Made by a program: the position numbers and the translations under genes. The notes beneath the pieces are model-generated. The model ran no database searches. It had not been told where the DNA came from and worked only from the letters and a program-made list of their open reading frames with translations. Source: Rhodocyclales bacterium (lineage in GTDB: Bacteria > Pseudomonadota > Gammaproteobacteria > Burkholderiales > Rhodocyclaceae). From it: DNA of 64,000 bases. Shown piece by piece: positions 10,331 through 22,344 of this stretch. Numbering within the stretch: the first letter of the stretch is position 1; every line of letters begins with the position of its first letter. The stretch spans positions 1-64,000 of the forward strand of contig JAPLQX010000029.1 in NCBI GenBank assembly GCA_026399435.1. The letters are read 5' to 3'.

Positions 10331-11761
10331 ATGAAACATAAAGTCAAACGCATCCACTTCGTCGGCATCGGCGGTTCCGGCATGTCGGGCATCGCCGAGG
10401 TGCTGGCGAATCAGGGCTTCGAGGTCAGCGGCTCCGATCTCGGCGAGAGCGCGACGACGCGCCGCCTGGCGGCGCTGGGCATCCGCATCGCGATCGGCCA
10501 CAGCGCGCAGAACGCCGCAACGGCCGATGCAGTCGTGGTGTCCACCGCTGTGCGCGAAGACAACCCGGAAGTGCAGATGGCACGCGAGCGCCGCGTGCCG
10601 GTGGTGCCCCGGGCGCAGATGCTGGCGGAGCTGATGCGCATCAAGCAGGGCATCGCGATTGCAGGCACCCATGGCAAGACGACGACGACCAGCCTGGTAG
10701 CCAGCCTCCTGGCCGAGGGCGGCCTCGATCCGACCTTCGTCATCGGCGGCCGGCTGAATTCCGCGGGCGCCAATGCGAAGCTGGGCAGCGGCGAATTCCT
10801 GGTGGCCGAGGCCGACGAGTCGGATGCCTCTTTCCTCTATCTGTCGCCCGTGGTTTCAGTGGTCACCAACATCGACGCCGATCACATGGAAACCTACGGC
10901 CACGATTTCGGCCGGCTGAAGCAGGCCTTCGTCGATTTTCTGCACCGGCTGCCCTTCTATGGCGTCGCCGTGGTCTGCGGCGACGATCCGAATGTGCGCG
11001 AAATCATCCCCCGCGTGGCGAAGCAGATCGTCACCTACGGGATCGACAACGAGGCCAACTTCCGCGCCGAAGATGTGGTGGCCGACGGCGGCACGATGCG
11101 CTTTACCTGCGTGCGCACCAACGGCGGCGTCAGTCGTCTGCCAATCGTGCTCAATCTGCCGGGGCGGCACAATGTGCTCAACGCGCTGGCCGCCATTGCG
11201 GTGGCGACAGAAGTCGGCGTTGGCGACACGGCGATCATCAGGGCACTGGCCGAGTTCCGCGGCGTCGGCCGGCGCTTCCAGCGCTACGGCGAGCTTGCCT
11301 GTCCTGCCGGCGGCAGCTTCACCCTGGTCGATGACTACGGCCATCATCCGGTGGAAATGGCCGCGACGCTGGCTGCGGCGCGCGGCGCTTTCCCCGGTCG
11401 CCGGCTGCTGCTGGCGTTTCAGCCGCATCGCTACACGCGCACGCGGGATTGTTTCGAGGACTTCGTCAAGGTGCTGTCCGGGGTCGATGCGCTGGTGCTC
11501 GGCGAAGTGTATGCCGCCGGCGAGGCGCCGATCATCGCCGCCGACGCCCGCGCGCTGGTGCGTGCCTTGCGCGTTGCCTGCGCGCAAAGCGCCATTCCAG
11601 GCATGCAAGGCACCGGCAAGGTGGAGCCGATTTTCGTCGAAGACATAGCGGCCATGCCGGCAGCGATTCTCGCCGCCGTGCGTGACGGCGACGTGGTGAT
11701 CACCATGGGCGCCGGTTCCATCGGCGGCGTGCCAGGGCGATTGAGCGGGGCAGCTGCATGA
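10331..11761 (+). CDS. murC: UDP-MurNAc-L-alanine ligase MurC
   Basis: MurC adds L-alanine to UDP-MurNAc, the first step of stem-peptide synthesis. The protein has 476 residues. The N-terminal UDP-binding motif is [17 protein letters not shown] and the ATP loop is [10 protein letters not shown]. The middle domain shows [14 protein letters not shown] and the C-terminal domain [11 protein letters not shown]. The ATG at 10331 places the motif at the usual distance from the N-terminus. The stop overlaps murB. Confidence 0.97.
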   Translation: MKHKVKRIHFVGIGGSGMSGIAEVLANQGFEVSGSDLGESATTRRLAALGIRIAIGHSAQNAATADAVVVSTAVREDNPEVQMARERRVPVVPRAQMLAELMRIKQGIAIAGTHGKTTTTSLVASLLAEGGLDPTFVIGGRLNSAGANAKLGSGEFLVAEADESDASFLYLSPVVSVVTNIDADHMETYGHDFGRLKQAFVDFLHRLPFYGVAVVCGDDPNVREIIPRVAKQIVTYGIDNEANFRAEDVVADGGTMRFTCVRTNGGVSRLPIVLNLPGRHNVLNALAAIAVATEVGVGDTAIIRALAEFRGVGRRFQRYGELACPAGGSFTLVDDYGHHPVEMAATLAAARGAFPGRRLLLAFQPHRYTRTRDCFEDFVKVLSGVDALVLGEVYAAGEAPIIAADARALVRALRVACAQSAIPGMQGTGKVEPIFVEDIAAMPAAILAAVRDGDVVITMGAGSIGGVPGRLSGAAA

Positions 11762-12681
11762 CCGAGTCCGTCCGGGGCGCGCTGCGCGAATTCGAGCCGA
11801 TGGCCAGCCATGTCTCATGGCGCACCGGCGGAGCCGTGGCACGTGGATTCTTCCCGGCGGACCTGGCGGATCTCGCTGTCTTCCTGCATCTGATGCGCCA
11901 CGACGAGCCCGTGCTGATGGTGGGCCTCGGCAGCAATCTGCTGGTGCGCGACGGCGGCTTCGACGGCACGGCGATCTTCACCCACGGCGTGCTCGATGTC
12001 CTGCGGCGGGAAGCGGACGGCAGCTTCTACGCCGAAGCCGGGGTCGCCTCGCCGAAACTGGCCCGCTTTGCCGGCAGGCAGGGCTGCGCCGAAGCCGAGT
12101 TCCTCGCCGGCATTCCCGGCACGGTGGGCGGCGCGCTGGCGATGAATGCCGGCTGCCATGGCGGCGAGACCTGGCGCTATGTGGAACGGGTGCTGATGCT
12201 GAATCGCAATGGCGAGCAGATCATTCGCGGTCCCGAGGATTTCGCCATCGGCTACCGCCACGTTGGCCTGAAAGCAGCCACCGATGAAGTATTCGCTGCC
12301 GCCTGGTTCCGCTTTCCGGAGGGCAACGCCGAGGTCGCCGCAGCGCGTCTGCGCGAACTGCTGGAACGACGCATTGCCACGCAGCCGCTGCAATTGCCGA
12401 ATGCCGGCTCGGTGTTCAGGAATCCGCCCGGCGACCATGCGGCACGCCTGATCGAGGCCGCTGGCCTCAAGGGCACACAGATCGATGGCGCGCAGGTTTC
12501 CGAAAAGCATGCGAATTTCATCGTTAATCCAGACGGCAAGGCGAGCGCTAGTGCGATAGAAATGCTAATCGGCCGGATTCAGGCGGAAGTAGCGGAAAAA
12601 TTCGGTGTTGCCCTGGTGTGCGAGGTGCGCATCGTGGGCGAGGTCGACAGGCAGTCAGGGCAGGGCGGAGAAGGAGTTTGA
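11758..12681 (+). CDS. murB: UDP-N-acetylenolpyruvoylglucosamine reductase MurB
   Basis: This FAD-dependent reductase makes UDP-MurNAc from the enolpyruvyl precursor. The 307-residue protein shows the FAD-binding segments [14 protein letters not shown] and [16 protein letters not shown], the catalytic-serine region [10 protein letters not shown] and the C-terminal EKHANFIVN. The short form fits type II-like MurB. It overlaps both murC and ddl. Confidence 0.96.
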   Translation: MTESVRGALREFEPMASHVSWRTGGAVARGFFPADLADLAVFLHLMRHDEPVLMVGLGSNLLVRDGGFDGTAIFTHGVLDVLRREADGSFYAEAGVASPKLARFAGRQGCAEAEFLAGIPGTVGGALAMNAGCHGGETWRYVERVLMLNRNGEQIIRGPEDFAIGYRHVGLKAATDEVFAAAWFRFPEGNAEVAAARLRELLERRIATQPLQLPNAGSVFRNPPGDHAARLIEAAGLKGTQIDGAQVSEKHANFIVNPDGKASASAIEMLIGRIQAEVAEKFGVALVCEVRIVGEVDRQSGQGGEGV

Positions 12682-13589
12682 TGGATTTCGGCAAGGTGGC
12701 GGTGATGATGGGCGGCAAGTCGGCCGAGCGCGAGGTCTCGCTGAAAAGCGGAACCGCGGTGCTGGCCGCATTGCGTTCGTCCGGAGTCGATGCGCACAGT
12801 TTCGATCCGCAGGACAAGGCGCTCGAGGCGCTGCGTGCCGAGGGCTTCCAGCGCGTATTCATCGCCCTGCATGGCCGCGGCGGCGAAGACGGCACGCTGC
12901 AGGGCGCGCTCGATCTGCTGGCCATTCCCTACACCGGCAGCGGTGTGCTGGCTTCGGCCCTGGCGATGGACAAGTGGCGATCCAAGCTGGTCTGGCAGGC
13001 CGCGGGCTTGCCGGTGCCGGATTTCGTCGTGCTCGATGCCGCCAGCGACTTTGCGGCCGCGGAGGCCCGCCTCGGTCTGCCGCTGTTCGTCAAGCCGTCC
13101 AATGAAGGCTCCAGCATCGGCATCAGCAAGGTCAAGCAGGCGGGCGGTTTGCGCGCCGCCTATGAACTGGCTGCCCGCTATGACGCATGCGTGATCGCCG
13201 AGAAATTCCTCGGCGGCGGCGAGTACACGGTCGGCATACTCGCCGGCCAGGCCTTGCCCGTGATCCGCATCGTGCCGGCAACCGAGTTCTACGACTACGA
13301 TGCCAAGTATCTGCGCGACGACACGGAGTACCGCATTCCGAGCGGTCTCGGTGAAGTGCGCGAAGGCGAAATGCGCGATCTGGCGCTGCGTGCCTTCGCC
13401 GTGCTCGGCGGGCGCGGCTGGGGCCGCATGGACCTGATGCTGGATGCCGCGGGGCGCATCTATTGCCTCGAGGCGAACACTTCGCCCGGCATGACCGACC
13501 ATTCGCTGGTGCCGATGGCGGCGCGGGCAGCCGGAATTCCGTTTGCGCAACTCGTGCTCAAATTGCTCGCGGAGGCCCGCTGTGGCTAG
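12681..13589 (+). CDS. ddl: D-alanine-D-alanine ligase Ddl
   Basis: This ATP-grasp ligase of 302 residues makes the D-Ala-D-Ala dipeptide used by MurF. Segments seen are the N-terminal [33 protein letters not shown], the ATP-grasp core [14 protein letters not shown], and the metal and phosphate site [14 protein letters not shown]. The ATG shares one base with the murB TGA. An open frame upstream is a shadow of murB. Confidence 0.96.
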   Translation: MDFGKVAVMMGGKSAEREVSLKSGTAVLAALRSSGVDAHSFDPQDKALEALRAEGFQRVFIALHGRGGEDGTLQGALDLLAIPYTGSGVLASALAMDKWRSKLVWQAAGLPVPDFVVLDAASDFAAAEARLGLPLFVKPSNEGSSIGISKVKQAGGLRAAYELAARYDACVIAEKFLGGGEYTVGILAGQALPVIRIVPATEFYDYDAKYLRDDTEYRIPSGLGEVREGEMRDLALRAFAVLGGRGWGRMDLMLDAAGRIYCLEANTSPGMTDHSLVPMAARAAGIPFAQLVLKLLAEARCG

Positions 13590-14538
13590 GGCGCGCGGAA
13601 ACCCGACAGGCAAGGGCCGGGGCAACAGCCGGATCGAAAACGGCGGCGACGGCTTCTGGGATCGCCCGATGCTGATCAACCTGCTGGCCGATGTACTGCT
13701 GCTCGCGGGTGGCGCCTTGCTGGCATGGTCTGGCGCCATGGCACTGCAGCGCTTGCCCGTGTTCCCTCTGAATCAGCTGGTGGTGGCGACGCCGCTCGAC
13801 CAGGTGTCGCGGGCGCAGATTGAACAAACGGCGCACAATGTCCTGACGGGGAACTTTTTCACGGTGAATCTGGAAACGGCACAGAGCGCTTTCCAGCAGA
13901 TGCCCTGGGTGCGCTCGGCCTCGCTGCGCCGTCGCTGGCCGGACGGAATCGAACTGGAACTCGAAGAACATCGCGCTGCCGGTCGCTGGACCCCGAAGGA
14001 AGGCGAGTCGCGCCTGGTCAGCACGCGCGGCGAAGTATTCATGGCGGCCACGTCCGACAAGGCGCTGCCCGTATTTGCCGGCCCCGAGGGTTCGGCAAGC
14101 CGTGTGCTGGCGCGCTACCAGGAGTTCAACGACAGCCTGGCGGCGATCGGCCGCAAGCCGGTCGCCATTCATCTTTCGGCGCGCGAGGCCTGGCAAATCA
14201 GGCTCGACGATGGCGTGCTGCTCGAATTGGGCCGCGACCAGCCCAGGCACCCGCTGCTCGACCGCCTGAATCGATTCACGACCCACTATGCAGCCGTGAG
14301 CAGCTCGGCCAGGAGCCGCCTGCAAACCATCGGCGTGGTGGATATGCGTTACCCCAATGGATTCGCCCTCAGGGGGATAGCTGCGCTATCCCCCGAGGGG
14401 AAATTGCGCCCCCCATCCCCCTTCCCCCGCCCCGGGGCGGGGGTGACTAGTCACCTCCCCCGCCTGGCGGGGGAGGCAGGGAGGGGGTGTGGTCGACTAC
14501 TGGCGCTTGCGCCGGACGGCCAGGCGGAGGCAGCATGA
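13582..14538 (+). CDS. ftsQ: Cell division protein FtsQ with a repeat-derived C-terminal tail
   Basis: This bitopic division protein has one transmembrane segment (about residues 33-52), then POTRA and beta domains that dock FtsB/FtsL. The GTG at 13582 is chosen because GGAGG lies 6 nt upstream and it overlaps the ddl stop. Family-typical sequence ends at [12 protein letters not shown]. The last roughly 54 of 318 residues (Pro/Gly/Arg-rich, for example [11 protein letters not shown]) are encoded by hairpins of a palindromic repeat. The appended tail adjoins the region that binds FtsB in E. coli. Confidence 0.93.
   Translation: MARARGNPTGKGRGNSRIENGGDGFWDRPMLINLLADVLLLAGGALLAWSGAMALQRLPVFPLNQLVVATPLDQVSRAQIEQTAHNVLTGNFFTVNLETAQSAFQQMPWVRSASLRRRWPDGIELELEEHRAAGRWTPKEGESRLVSTRGEVFMAATSDKALPVFAGPEGSASRVLARYQEFNDSLAAIGRKPVAIHLSAREAWQIRLDDGVLLELGRDQPRHPLLDRLNRFTTHYAAVSSSARSRLQTIGVVDMRYPNGFALRGIAALSPEGKLRPPSPFPRPGAGVTSHLPRLAGEAGRGCGRLLALAPDGQAEAA
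14367..14398. repeat. GC-rich stem-loop at the start of the ftsQ tail
   Basis: Arms CCTC-A-GGGGGATAG and CTATCCCCC-GAGG form a 13-bp stem with one bulged A around the loop CTGCG. It directly precedes the dispersed repeat in the ftsQ tail and marks where family-typical FtsQ sequence stops. It may be a separate repeat type or the outer arm of the same composite insertion. Confidence 0.7.
14407..14490. repeat. Palindromic repeat, full two-hairpin copy C (3' end of ftsQ)
   Basis: Two perfect hairpins flank a palindromic joint. Hairpin one is CCCCCGCCCC/GGGGCGGGGG (14424-14443). The joint is GTGACTAGTCAC (14443-14454). Hairpin two is CCTCCCCCGCC-T-GGCGGGGGAGG (14454-14476). Pyrimidine-rich and purine-rich tails lie outside. 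The reverse complement of the copy at the right edge of the window has the same layout with a joint differing by one base. The whole copy is translated as part of FtsQ. Confidence 0.88.
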
Positions 14539-15628
14539 GCAAAGAAGCGAAACGTGATCTGATCGTCGGCCTCGACATCGGCACCTCGAAGATCGTCGCC
14601 ATCGTCGGCGAACTGGATGCCGAAGGGCGACTGGCCATACTCGGGCTGGGCACCCAGGAGTCCAGCGGCCTGAAGCGCGGCATGGTGATCAATATCGAGG
14701 CCACCGTGCATTCGATATCCAAGGCCATCGCCGAAGTCGAGATGATGGCGGGCTGCAAGGTGCGCGAGGTGTACACGGGCATTGCCGGCAGCCACATCAA
14801 GAGCAAGGATTCCACCGGCATGGCCGTGGTGCGCGACAAGGAAGTCACCCAGTTCGATGTCGAACGCGCGATCGAGGCGGCCAATGCGACCTCGATTTCG
14901 GCCGACGACCAGATATTGCATACGCTGGTGCAGGAATTCATCGTCGACGGCCAGGACGGCGTCAAGGAACCGATAGGCATGGATGCCAAGCGGCTCGACG
15001 TCAAGGTGCATCTGGTTACCGGCGCGGTCACCGCCGTGCAGAACATCGTCAAGTGCGTGCATCGCTGCGGCCTCGAAGTGGTCGACCTGGTGCTGCAACC
15101 GTTGGCCTCGGGCTACGCGGTGCTGACCGAGGACGAAAAGGACGTCGGCGTCTGTCTCGTCGATATCGGCGGCGGCACCACCGACGTAGCTGTCTTCGTG
15201 CACGGCGCGATCCGCCACACCGCGGTGATTCCGATCGCGGGCGACCAGTTGACCAACGACATTGCGATTGCCTTGCGCACCTCGACCCAGGATGCCGAGG
15301 AAATCAAGATCCGCTACGGCGTCGCGCTGCAGCAACTGGCCGATCCGGAAGACATGATCGAAGTGCCCGGCGTCGGCGATCGTCCGGCGACCCAGCTGTC
15401 GCGCCAGACCCTGGCGGGCTTCATCCAGCCGCGTGTCGAGGAAATCTTCCAGAAGGTACAGGAAGAGCTGCATCGCAGCGGCACGTGCGTAATCCGCGCT
15501 ATTCCACGGCGATGGGTTTGTTGCTGGAAGGGGTGGCGCAGCGCCATCGTGGCATGAAGGCGCAGAGCCCGAAGAGTTTCGGGCAGGTGCTGGCGCGGAT
15601 GCGGGCGTGGTTTACCAAGAATTTTTGA
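14535..15628 (+). pseudogene. ftsA: ftsA, internally deleted and frameshifted
   Basis: The first frame (ATG 14535, GGAGG upstream, overlapping the ftsQ stop) encodes normal FtsA up to EELHRSG near 15482, including phosphate-1 (GLDIGTSKIVAIV) and phosphate-2 (LVDIGGGTTDVAVF). It then runs through unrelated residues to a stop at 15557. The genuine FtsA C-terminus (VRNPRYSTAMGLLLEGVAQ, then the amphipathic anchor near LARMRAWFTKNF) resumes in another frame at 15485-15628. About 47 expected codons are missing between them, including the adenosine motif resembling G-(IV)-VLTGG. A product from the first frame would be 340 residues, without ATP-site closure or membrane anchor. Real deletion and assembly error are both possible. 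Confidence 0.85.
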
Positions 15629-15654
15629 TTCAGTGGGTCTAAAAGGAGGCGAGT

Positions 15655-16839
15655 ATGTTTGAACTTGAGGAAGTAGTGACGGCGGAGACGGGCTCGACGG
15701 TCATCAAGGTCGTCGGCGTCGGTGGCGCAGGCGGCAACGCGGTCGAGCACATGATCCGCGAAGGCGTCGGCGGCGTCGAATTCATTTGCTGCAACACCGA
15801 TGCGCAGGCGCTGAACAAAAGCACTGCCCACGTCAAACTGCAGCTCGGCCCAGGCCTGGGCGCCGGCGGGAAACCGGAAAAGGCCAGGGAGCTGGCTGTG
15901 CTCGACCGCGAACGCATCGCCGACGCGCTGCGCGGTGCGCACATGGTCTTCATCACCGCCGGCATGGGTGGCGGCACGGGCACCGGCGCCGGTCCGGTGG
16001 TTGCAGAGGTCGCGCGCGAGCTCGGCATCCTGACCGTGGCGGTGGTGACCAAACCCTTCGAATACGAGGGCAAGCGCAAACGCCTGGCCGAAGAAGGCGT
16101 GGCCGAACTCGCGCTTCATGTCGACTCGCTGATCATCATCCTCAACGAGAAGCTCGAAGAAGTGCTCGGCGACGAGGTCAGCATGCTCGAAGCCTTCCAG
16201 GCGGCCGACAACGTGCTGCGCAATGCGGTGGGCGGAATCGCCGAAATCATCAATGTGCCGGGTCTGGTCAACGTCGACTTCGAAGACGTGCGCACGGTGA
16301 TGGGCGAGATGGGCAAGGCGATGATGGGTTCCGCCGTCGCCGCCGGCGTCGATCGCGCCCGCGTCGCTGCCGAAGAGGCGGTGGCCAGTCCGTTGCTCGA
16401 AGGCATCGAGCTTTCAGGCGCGCGCGGCGTGCTGGTGAACATTACCGCCAGCACCACGCTGGGCCTCAAGGAATACAAGGAGGTGATGCGGACCATCCGT
16501 CAATACACGGCCCCCGAAGCCACCGTGATCTGCGGCGCGGTGTTCGACGAGAGCATGGAAGACCAGTTGCGGGTTACCGTGGTTGCGACCGGCCTCGGCA
16601 TCGTCGCGACGCGCGAGGCGGCCAAGCCGAGCATGCGCGTAGTCGAGACCGTCGGTCTGCGCACCGGAACCGACAACCTGCAGGTGTTCGATGTCGGGGC
16701 TGGCCAGGGCATTGATCTTTCCAGCGTTACCAGCAGCGGGCGCGGCAGCATGCCGCGCAACGCCCAGGCGGATGCCATGGCGGCCTCCGGAGTGGACAAG
16801 TACGACATACCCGCCTTCCTGCGCCGCCAGTCGGACTGA
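15655..16839 (+). CDS. ftsZ: Cell division GTPase FtsZ
   Basis: FtsZ, the tubulin homologue forming the Z-ring, has 394 residues. The tubulin signature [16 protein letters not shown], the N-terminal [12 protein letters not shown] and the T7-loop segment [11 protein letters not shown] are intact. The conserved C-terminal peptide DIPAFLRRQ, which binds FtsA and ZipA, is complete even though ftsA upstream is broken. A strong ribosome-binding site (AAAAGGAGG, 5 nt before ATG) suggests high expression independent of upstream coupling. Confidence 0.98.
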   Translation: MFELEEVVTAETGSTVIKVVGVGGAGGNAVEHMIREGVGGVEFICCNTDAQALNKSTAHVKLQLGPGLGAGGKPEKARELAVLDRERIADALRGAHMVFITAGMGGGTGTGAGPVVAEVARELGILTVAVVTKPFEYEGKRKRLAEEGVAELALHVDSLIIILNEKLEEVLGDEVSMLEAFQAADNVLRNAVGGIAEIINVPGLVNVDFEDVRTVMGEMGKAMMGSAVAAGVDRARVAAEEAVASPLLEGIELSGARGVLVNITASTTLGLKEYKEVMRTIRQYTAPEATVICGAVFDESMEDQLRVTVVATGLGIVATREAAKPSMRVVETVGLRTGTDNLQVFDVGAGQGIDLSSVTSSGRGSMPRNAQADAMAASGVDKYDIPAFLRRQSD

Positions 16840-16860
16840 ATGGCCGGCCGCAGAACCGGT

Positions 16861-16884
16861 CCGGCGGGCGCCTCCTCCCGTCGG
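16861..16884 (+). terminator. Possible stem-loop after ftsZ
   Basis: The arms CCGGCGGG and CCCGTCGG (8 bp with one G-U pair) surround an 8-nt loop shortly after the ftsZ stop. No T-run follows, so termination is uncertain; it could instead be a processing or stability hairpin. Confidence 0.35.
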
Positions 16885-16896
16885 GCCGGGCTTGCG

Positions 16897-16905
16897 TGGT
16901 AGAAT
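16897..16905 (+). promoter_or_regulatory. Extended -10 promoter for lpxC
   Basis: TGGTAGAAT is an extended -10 element (TG-N-TAGAAT) in the ftsZ-lpxC gap, about 48 nt before the lpxC ATG. No convincing -35 box is seen, which is compatible with an extended -10 promoter. It implies lpxC can be transcribed separately from the division cluster. Confidence 0.55.
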
Positions 16906-16952
16906 TATTGCCCCGCATCATTCCAGCATCATTCCATTTACATCGCAGCACC

Positions 16953-17867
16953 ATGCTTCGTCAGCGCACCCTCAAATCAGTCGTCAAGGCCACCGGCGTG
17001 GGTCTCCACTCCGGGGTCAAGGTGTCGCTCGTGCTGCGTCCGGCGCAGGCCAATACCGGTGTTGTCTTCCGTCGCGTCGATCTGACGCCCCCGGTCGACC
17101 TCAAGGCGGATCCCTTTGGTGTCGGCGATACACGGCTGGCGTCCTGCCTGGAACAGGATGGCGTCAAGGTCGCGACGGTCGAGCATTTGATGTCGGCACT
17201 GGCCGGGCTCGGCATCGACAACATCTATGTCGATGTCGACGCCGCGGAACTGCCGATCATGGATGGATCGGCGGCCCCCTTCGTGTTCCTGCTGCAATCC
17301 GCCGGCATCGAAGAACAGAACGCCGCGAAGAAATTCCTCCGCGTGAAGAAGACCGTGGAAGTGAAGGATGGCGACAAATGGGCCAAGCTGTCGCCCTACG
17401 ACGGCTTCAGCCTCGACTTTTCTATCGTCTTCAACCACCCGGCCGTAGATCGCGCCGCCTCGCGCGCCCACATCGATTTCGCCGATCAATCCTATTTGCG
17501 TGAAGTGGCGCGGGCGCGCACCTTCGGCTTCATGCAGGACGTCGAAACCCTGCGCGATCAGGGTCTGGCGCTGGGCGGCAGCCTCGAAAACGCCATCGTG
17601 ATGGACGAATACCGGGTGCTCAACAGCGAAGGCCTGCGTTACGCCGACGAGTTCGTCAAGCACAAAATCCTCGACGCCATCGGCGACCTCTACCTCGCCG
17701 GCCATCCCCTGCTGGGGGCGTTTTCGGCGCACAAGTCGGGGCATGCATTGAACAACCAGCTGCTGCGCGCCTTGCTGGCCGACTCTTCGGCCTGGGAACT
17801 GGTCAGCTTCCAGCGTGCCGAGGAAGCGCCGGGGAGCATCGCCCGGTTGTATCCCAAGCTGGCCTAG
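16953..17867 (+). CDS. lpxC: UDP-3-O-acyl-N-acetylglucosamine deacetylase LpxC
   Basis: This zinc deacetylase catalyses the committed step of lipid A synthesis. The 304-residue protein shows the zinc-site segments [14 protein letters not shown] and [11 protein letters not shown] (His and Asp ligands), plus the catalytic-histidine segment [15 protein letters not shown]. The ATG at 16953 gives the conserved N-terminus MLRQRTLKS; the frame is open further upstream but that stretch is non-conserved. Its place after ftsZ is the standard proteobacterial arrangement. Confidence 0.97.
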   Translation: MLRQRTLKSVVKATGVGLHSGVKVSLVLRPAQANTGVVFRRVDLTPPVDLKADPFGVGDTRLASCLEQDGVKVATVEHLMSALAGLGIDNIYVDVDAAELPIMDGSAAPFVFLLQSAGIEEQNAAKKFLRVKKTVEVKDGDKWAKLSPYDGFSLDFSIVFNHPAVDRAASRAHIDFADQSYLREVARARTFGFMQDVETLRDQGLALGGSLENAIVMDEYRVLNSEGLRYADEFVKHKILDAIGDLYLAGHPLLGAFSAHKSGHALNNQLLRALLADSSAWELVSFQRAEEAPGSIARLYPKLA

Positions 17868-17869
17868 CC

Positions 17870-18052
17870 ATGCTGCTGCTCAGGATCGTCGGCATACTTA
17901 CGGCGATCACCATTGGCAGCGGGATCGTCGCCTGGTTGTTCACCCGTGATCGACGCTATCTGGTCCTTTCGGCCCGCGTCGCCAAGGGGGCGCTGATCTT
18001 CTCGCTCGTTGTGCTGGTCCTGATGGCCGCCGAGCGCCTGATCATTCTTTGA
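17870..18052 (+). CDS. Small two-helix membrane protein
   Basis: This 60-residue protein begins 2 nt after the lpxC stop. It has two hydrophobic segments (about residues 3-24 and 37-59) separated by a basic loop (FTRDRRYL). No catalytic motif is visible and no function can be assigned. Close coupling to lpxC and a clean start and stop support a real gene. Its 3' end overlaps the end of the convergent DUF721 gene by about 11 nt. Confidence 0.7.
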   Translation: MLLLRIVGILTAITIGSGIVAWLFTRDRRYLVLSARVAKGALIFSLVVLVLMAAERLIIL

Positions 18053-18479
18053 CGCTGCGGAGCAAACGCTCCAGCGCATCCTTCAACGGAGACTCAACGG
18101 GCAGGCGTTGCGCCAAGGCAGTGAGTCCTTGCTTTTGTTTCAGCCCAGGCAGGGCGGGCCTTTCGTGGGGAGGCTGGGGCGGGGAAGGGTTGCGGGCTTG
18201 CACTCGTACCTCGATTTGAGTAACCTTCACCTCCTTGTTCGACAAATCGCTGGCGAGACTAGGTCCGAATTGACGGATTTTCGCGGCGACCGCGCCATTG
18301 GCGGCGTGGATAAAAAGTTTCCCCAGACGGAAGTTGGCTACCCGGACATGAGGCCTCAGAGCCTCCGGCAAAGCCGCTTCCAGAAGACGCTGGAATTGGA
18401 GCAGGCGTTGGGCGTGGGCCGCAAGCCGCGCCATGCTGTCACCGGAGGCAAGATGTTCCTGGAGACTGCGCGCTGTCAT
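18042..18479 (-). CDS. DUF721 family protein (DciA-like)
   Basis: This 145-residue protein has a DUF721-type core (residues about 10-85, with LPEALRPHVRVANFRLGKLFIH partly visible). A Pro-rich linker (NPSPPQPPHERPALPG) and a helical C-terminus follow. Some DUF721 members (DciA) load the replicative helicase DnaB; whether this short form does is inferred only. The start MTARSLQEHL is preferred over upstream in-frame starts, because those would run into the divergent M23 peptidase gene. Location between lpxC and an M23 peptidase/secA is typical for Betaproteobacteria. Confidence 0.75.
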   Translation of the reverse strand: MTARSLQEHLASGDSMARLAAHAQRLLQFQRLLEAALPEALRPHVRVANFRLGKLFIHAANGAVAAKIRQFGPSLASDLSNKEVKVTQIEVRVQARNPSPPQPPHERPALPGLKQKQGLTALAQRLPVESPLKDALERLLRSVKE

Positions 18480-18507
18480 CGCAAACGAACCTGAAGGGAG
18501 GGAAGGG

Positions 18508-19455
18508 ATGCATATTATTCTCGTCTCTAACCGGCTGGCAACCGCAAGAAGCATTACGCTGAGTTGGCGCCATGCTGTTCTCTTTGCGGGCGCCCTGTTT
18601 GGCTCGGTCATTGTATTGTCTTCGCTGTTTTCCTATGTCACCGTCCGTCATGCGGCGGAAATCCGCCTGCCCTTCCTGCAGGATCTGGTCCGCGCCGTGA
18701 ATGCCGAAGAGACCCAGCGTTCGAAGGATTTCGTCCGTGAAAACCTCAACGCCATGGCGGTCAAACTGGGCGAGATGCAGGCGCAGCTGATGCGCCTCGA
18801 CACCATAGGCGAGCGACTCGCCGCCATGGCCGGCGTAAAGCCGCAGGCGCTCAAGGCATTCGACGCCAGCGCCGATGGCCGTGGCGGGCCGCTGGTGCTG
18901 CCCGCAGCGATGTCTTCAACCGACCTGCAGCGCGCGGTCGATGCGCTGGCGAATCAGGTGGAAGCGAAATCCGACGCAATTTCGATGATCGAGTCCCAGA
19001 TGCTGGAGGACCGGATCAGAAAAAGCCTGTTGCCCACCAGCCTGCCGGTCGAGGCTCAATGGAACGCGTCGACCTACGGCTGGCGTGTCGATCCCTTCAC
19101 CGGCGAGCGGGCGATGCACGAAGGGGTCGATTTCGTGGCGAATCCGGGTACCGGCATCCGTGCGGCGGCGGCGGGAGTCGTGATCAGTGCAGAGCGCCAT
19201 CCGCAATACGGAAATATGGTCGAAATCGATCACGGCAAGGATTTGACCACGCGCTACGCCCATGCATCGAAGCTTCTGGTCAAGGCAGGGCAACTGGTCA
19301 AACGTGGCCAGAAGATTGCCGAAGTGGGTACCACCGGCCGTTCCACCGGGCCGCACCTGCATTTTGAAGTACGCATTCGCGGTCTGGCGCAAAATCCGGA
19401 TCGATTCCTGCGCATGGCGCAGGCGACGCAACGGCCGGCCGCGCATCGTCACTGA
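18508..19455 (+). CDS. M23 family metallopeptidase (LytM domain), membrane anchored
   Basis: The 315-residue protein has an N-terminal transmembrane helix (about residues 20-45) and a helical, coiled-coil-like stretch. The C-terminal LytM/M23 domain shows the zinc motif HEGVDF and the distal HLHFEVR with TGRSTGPH. The usual GxRxDPFTG segment (GWRVDPFTGERAMHEGVD) is present. It is likely a periplasmic peptidoglycan endopeptidase or a catalytically competent relative. The ATG at 18508 has a purine-rich site (GGGAGGGAAGGG) immediately upstream. It is divergent from the DUF721 gene and followed by secA. Confidence 0.9.
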   Translation: MHIILVSNRLATARSITLSWRHAVLFAGALFGSVIVLSSLFSYVTVRHAAEIRLPFLQDLVRAVNAEETQRSKDFVRENLNAMAVKLGEMQAQLMRLDTIGERLAAMAGVKPQALKAFDASADGRGGPLVLPAAMSSTDLQRAVDALANQVEAKSDAISMIESQMLEDRIRKSLLPTSLPVEAQWNASTYGWRVDPFTGERAMHEGVDFVANPGTGIRAAAAGVVISAERHPQYGNMVEIDHGKDLTTRYAHASKLLVKAGQLVKRGQKIAEVGTTGRSTGPHLHFEVRIRGLAQNPDRFLRMAQATQRPAAHRH

Positions 19456-19460
19456 GCTTC

Positions 19461-19481
19461 CGGGGAGGTCTGCCCTCCCCG
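19461..19481 (+). terminator. Stem-loop after the M23 peptidase gene
   Basis: The arms CGGGGAGG and CCTCCCCG close a 5-nt loop, starting 6 nt after the stop codon. No T-run follows, so it may be a weak or Rho-assisted terminator. A candidate secA promoter follows directly. Confidence 0.45.
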
Positions 19482-19483
19482 CA

Positions 19484-19492
19484 TGCTAAAAT
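19484..19492 (+). promoter_or_regulatory. Extended -10 promoter for secA
   Basis: TGCTAAAAT (TG-N-TAAAAT) lies about 125 nt before the secA ATG. The leader that follows contains a GC hairpin at 19564-19579 (GCCCGC-TTGC-GCGGGC). No clear -35 box is seen. Confidence 0.5.
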
Positions 19493-19616
19493 TGCCGCTT
19501 CGATTTTCCCGGCCAATTTGCGGCCGCGTACCCCATGATCTCCGGTTTTGGTTGCAGCATAAGGCCCGCTTGCGCGGGCATTGGCTTTCTCTGAAGCTGG
19601 CCTCTGATTGAGAAAA

Positions 19617-22343
<2,727 letters not shown>

Positions 22344-22344
22344 G

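Noticed and set aside
18140-18200. Pro-rich linker of the DUF721 gene as a fifth, decayed copy of the palindromic repeat
   Set aside because: C-rich blocks resemble the repeat, but there is no GTCAC end and no clear hairpin; it could be an ordinary low-complexity linker.
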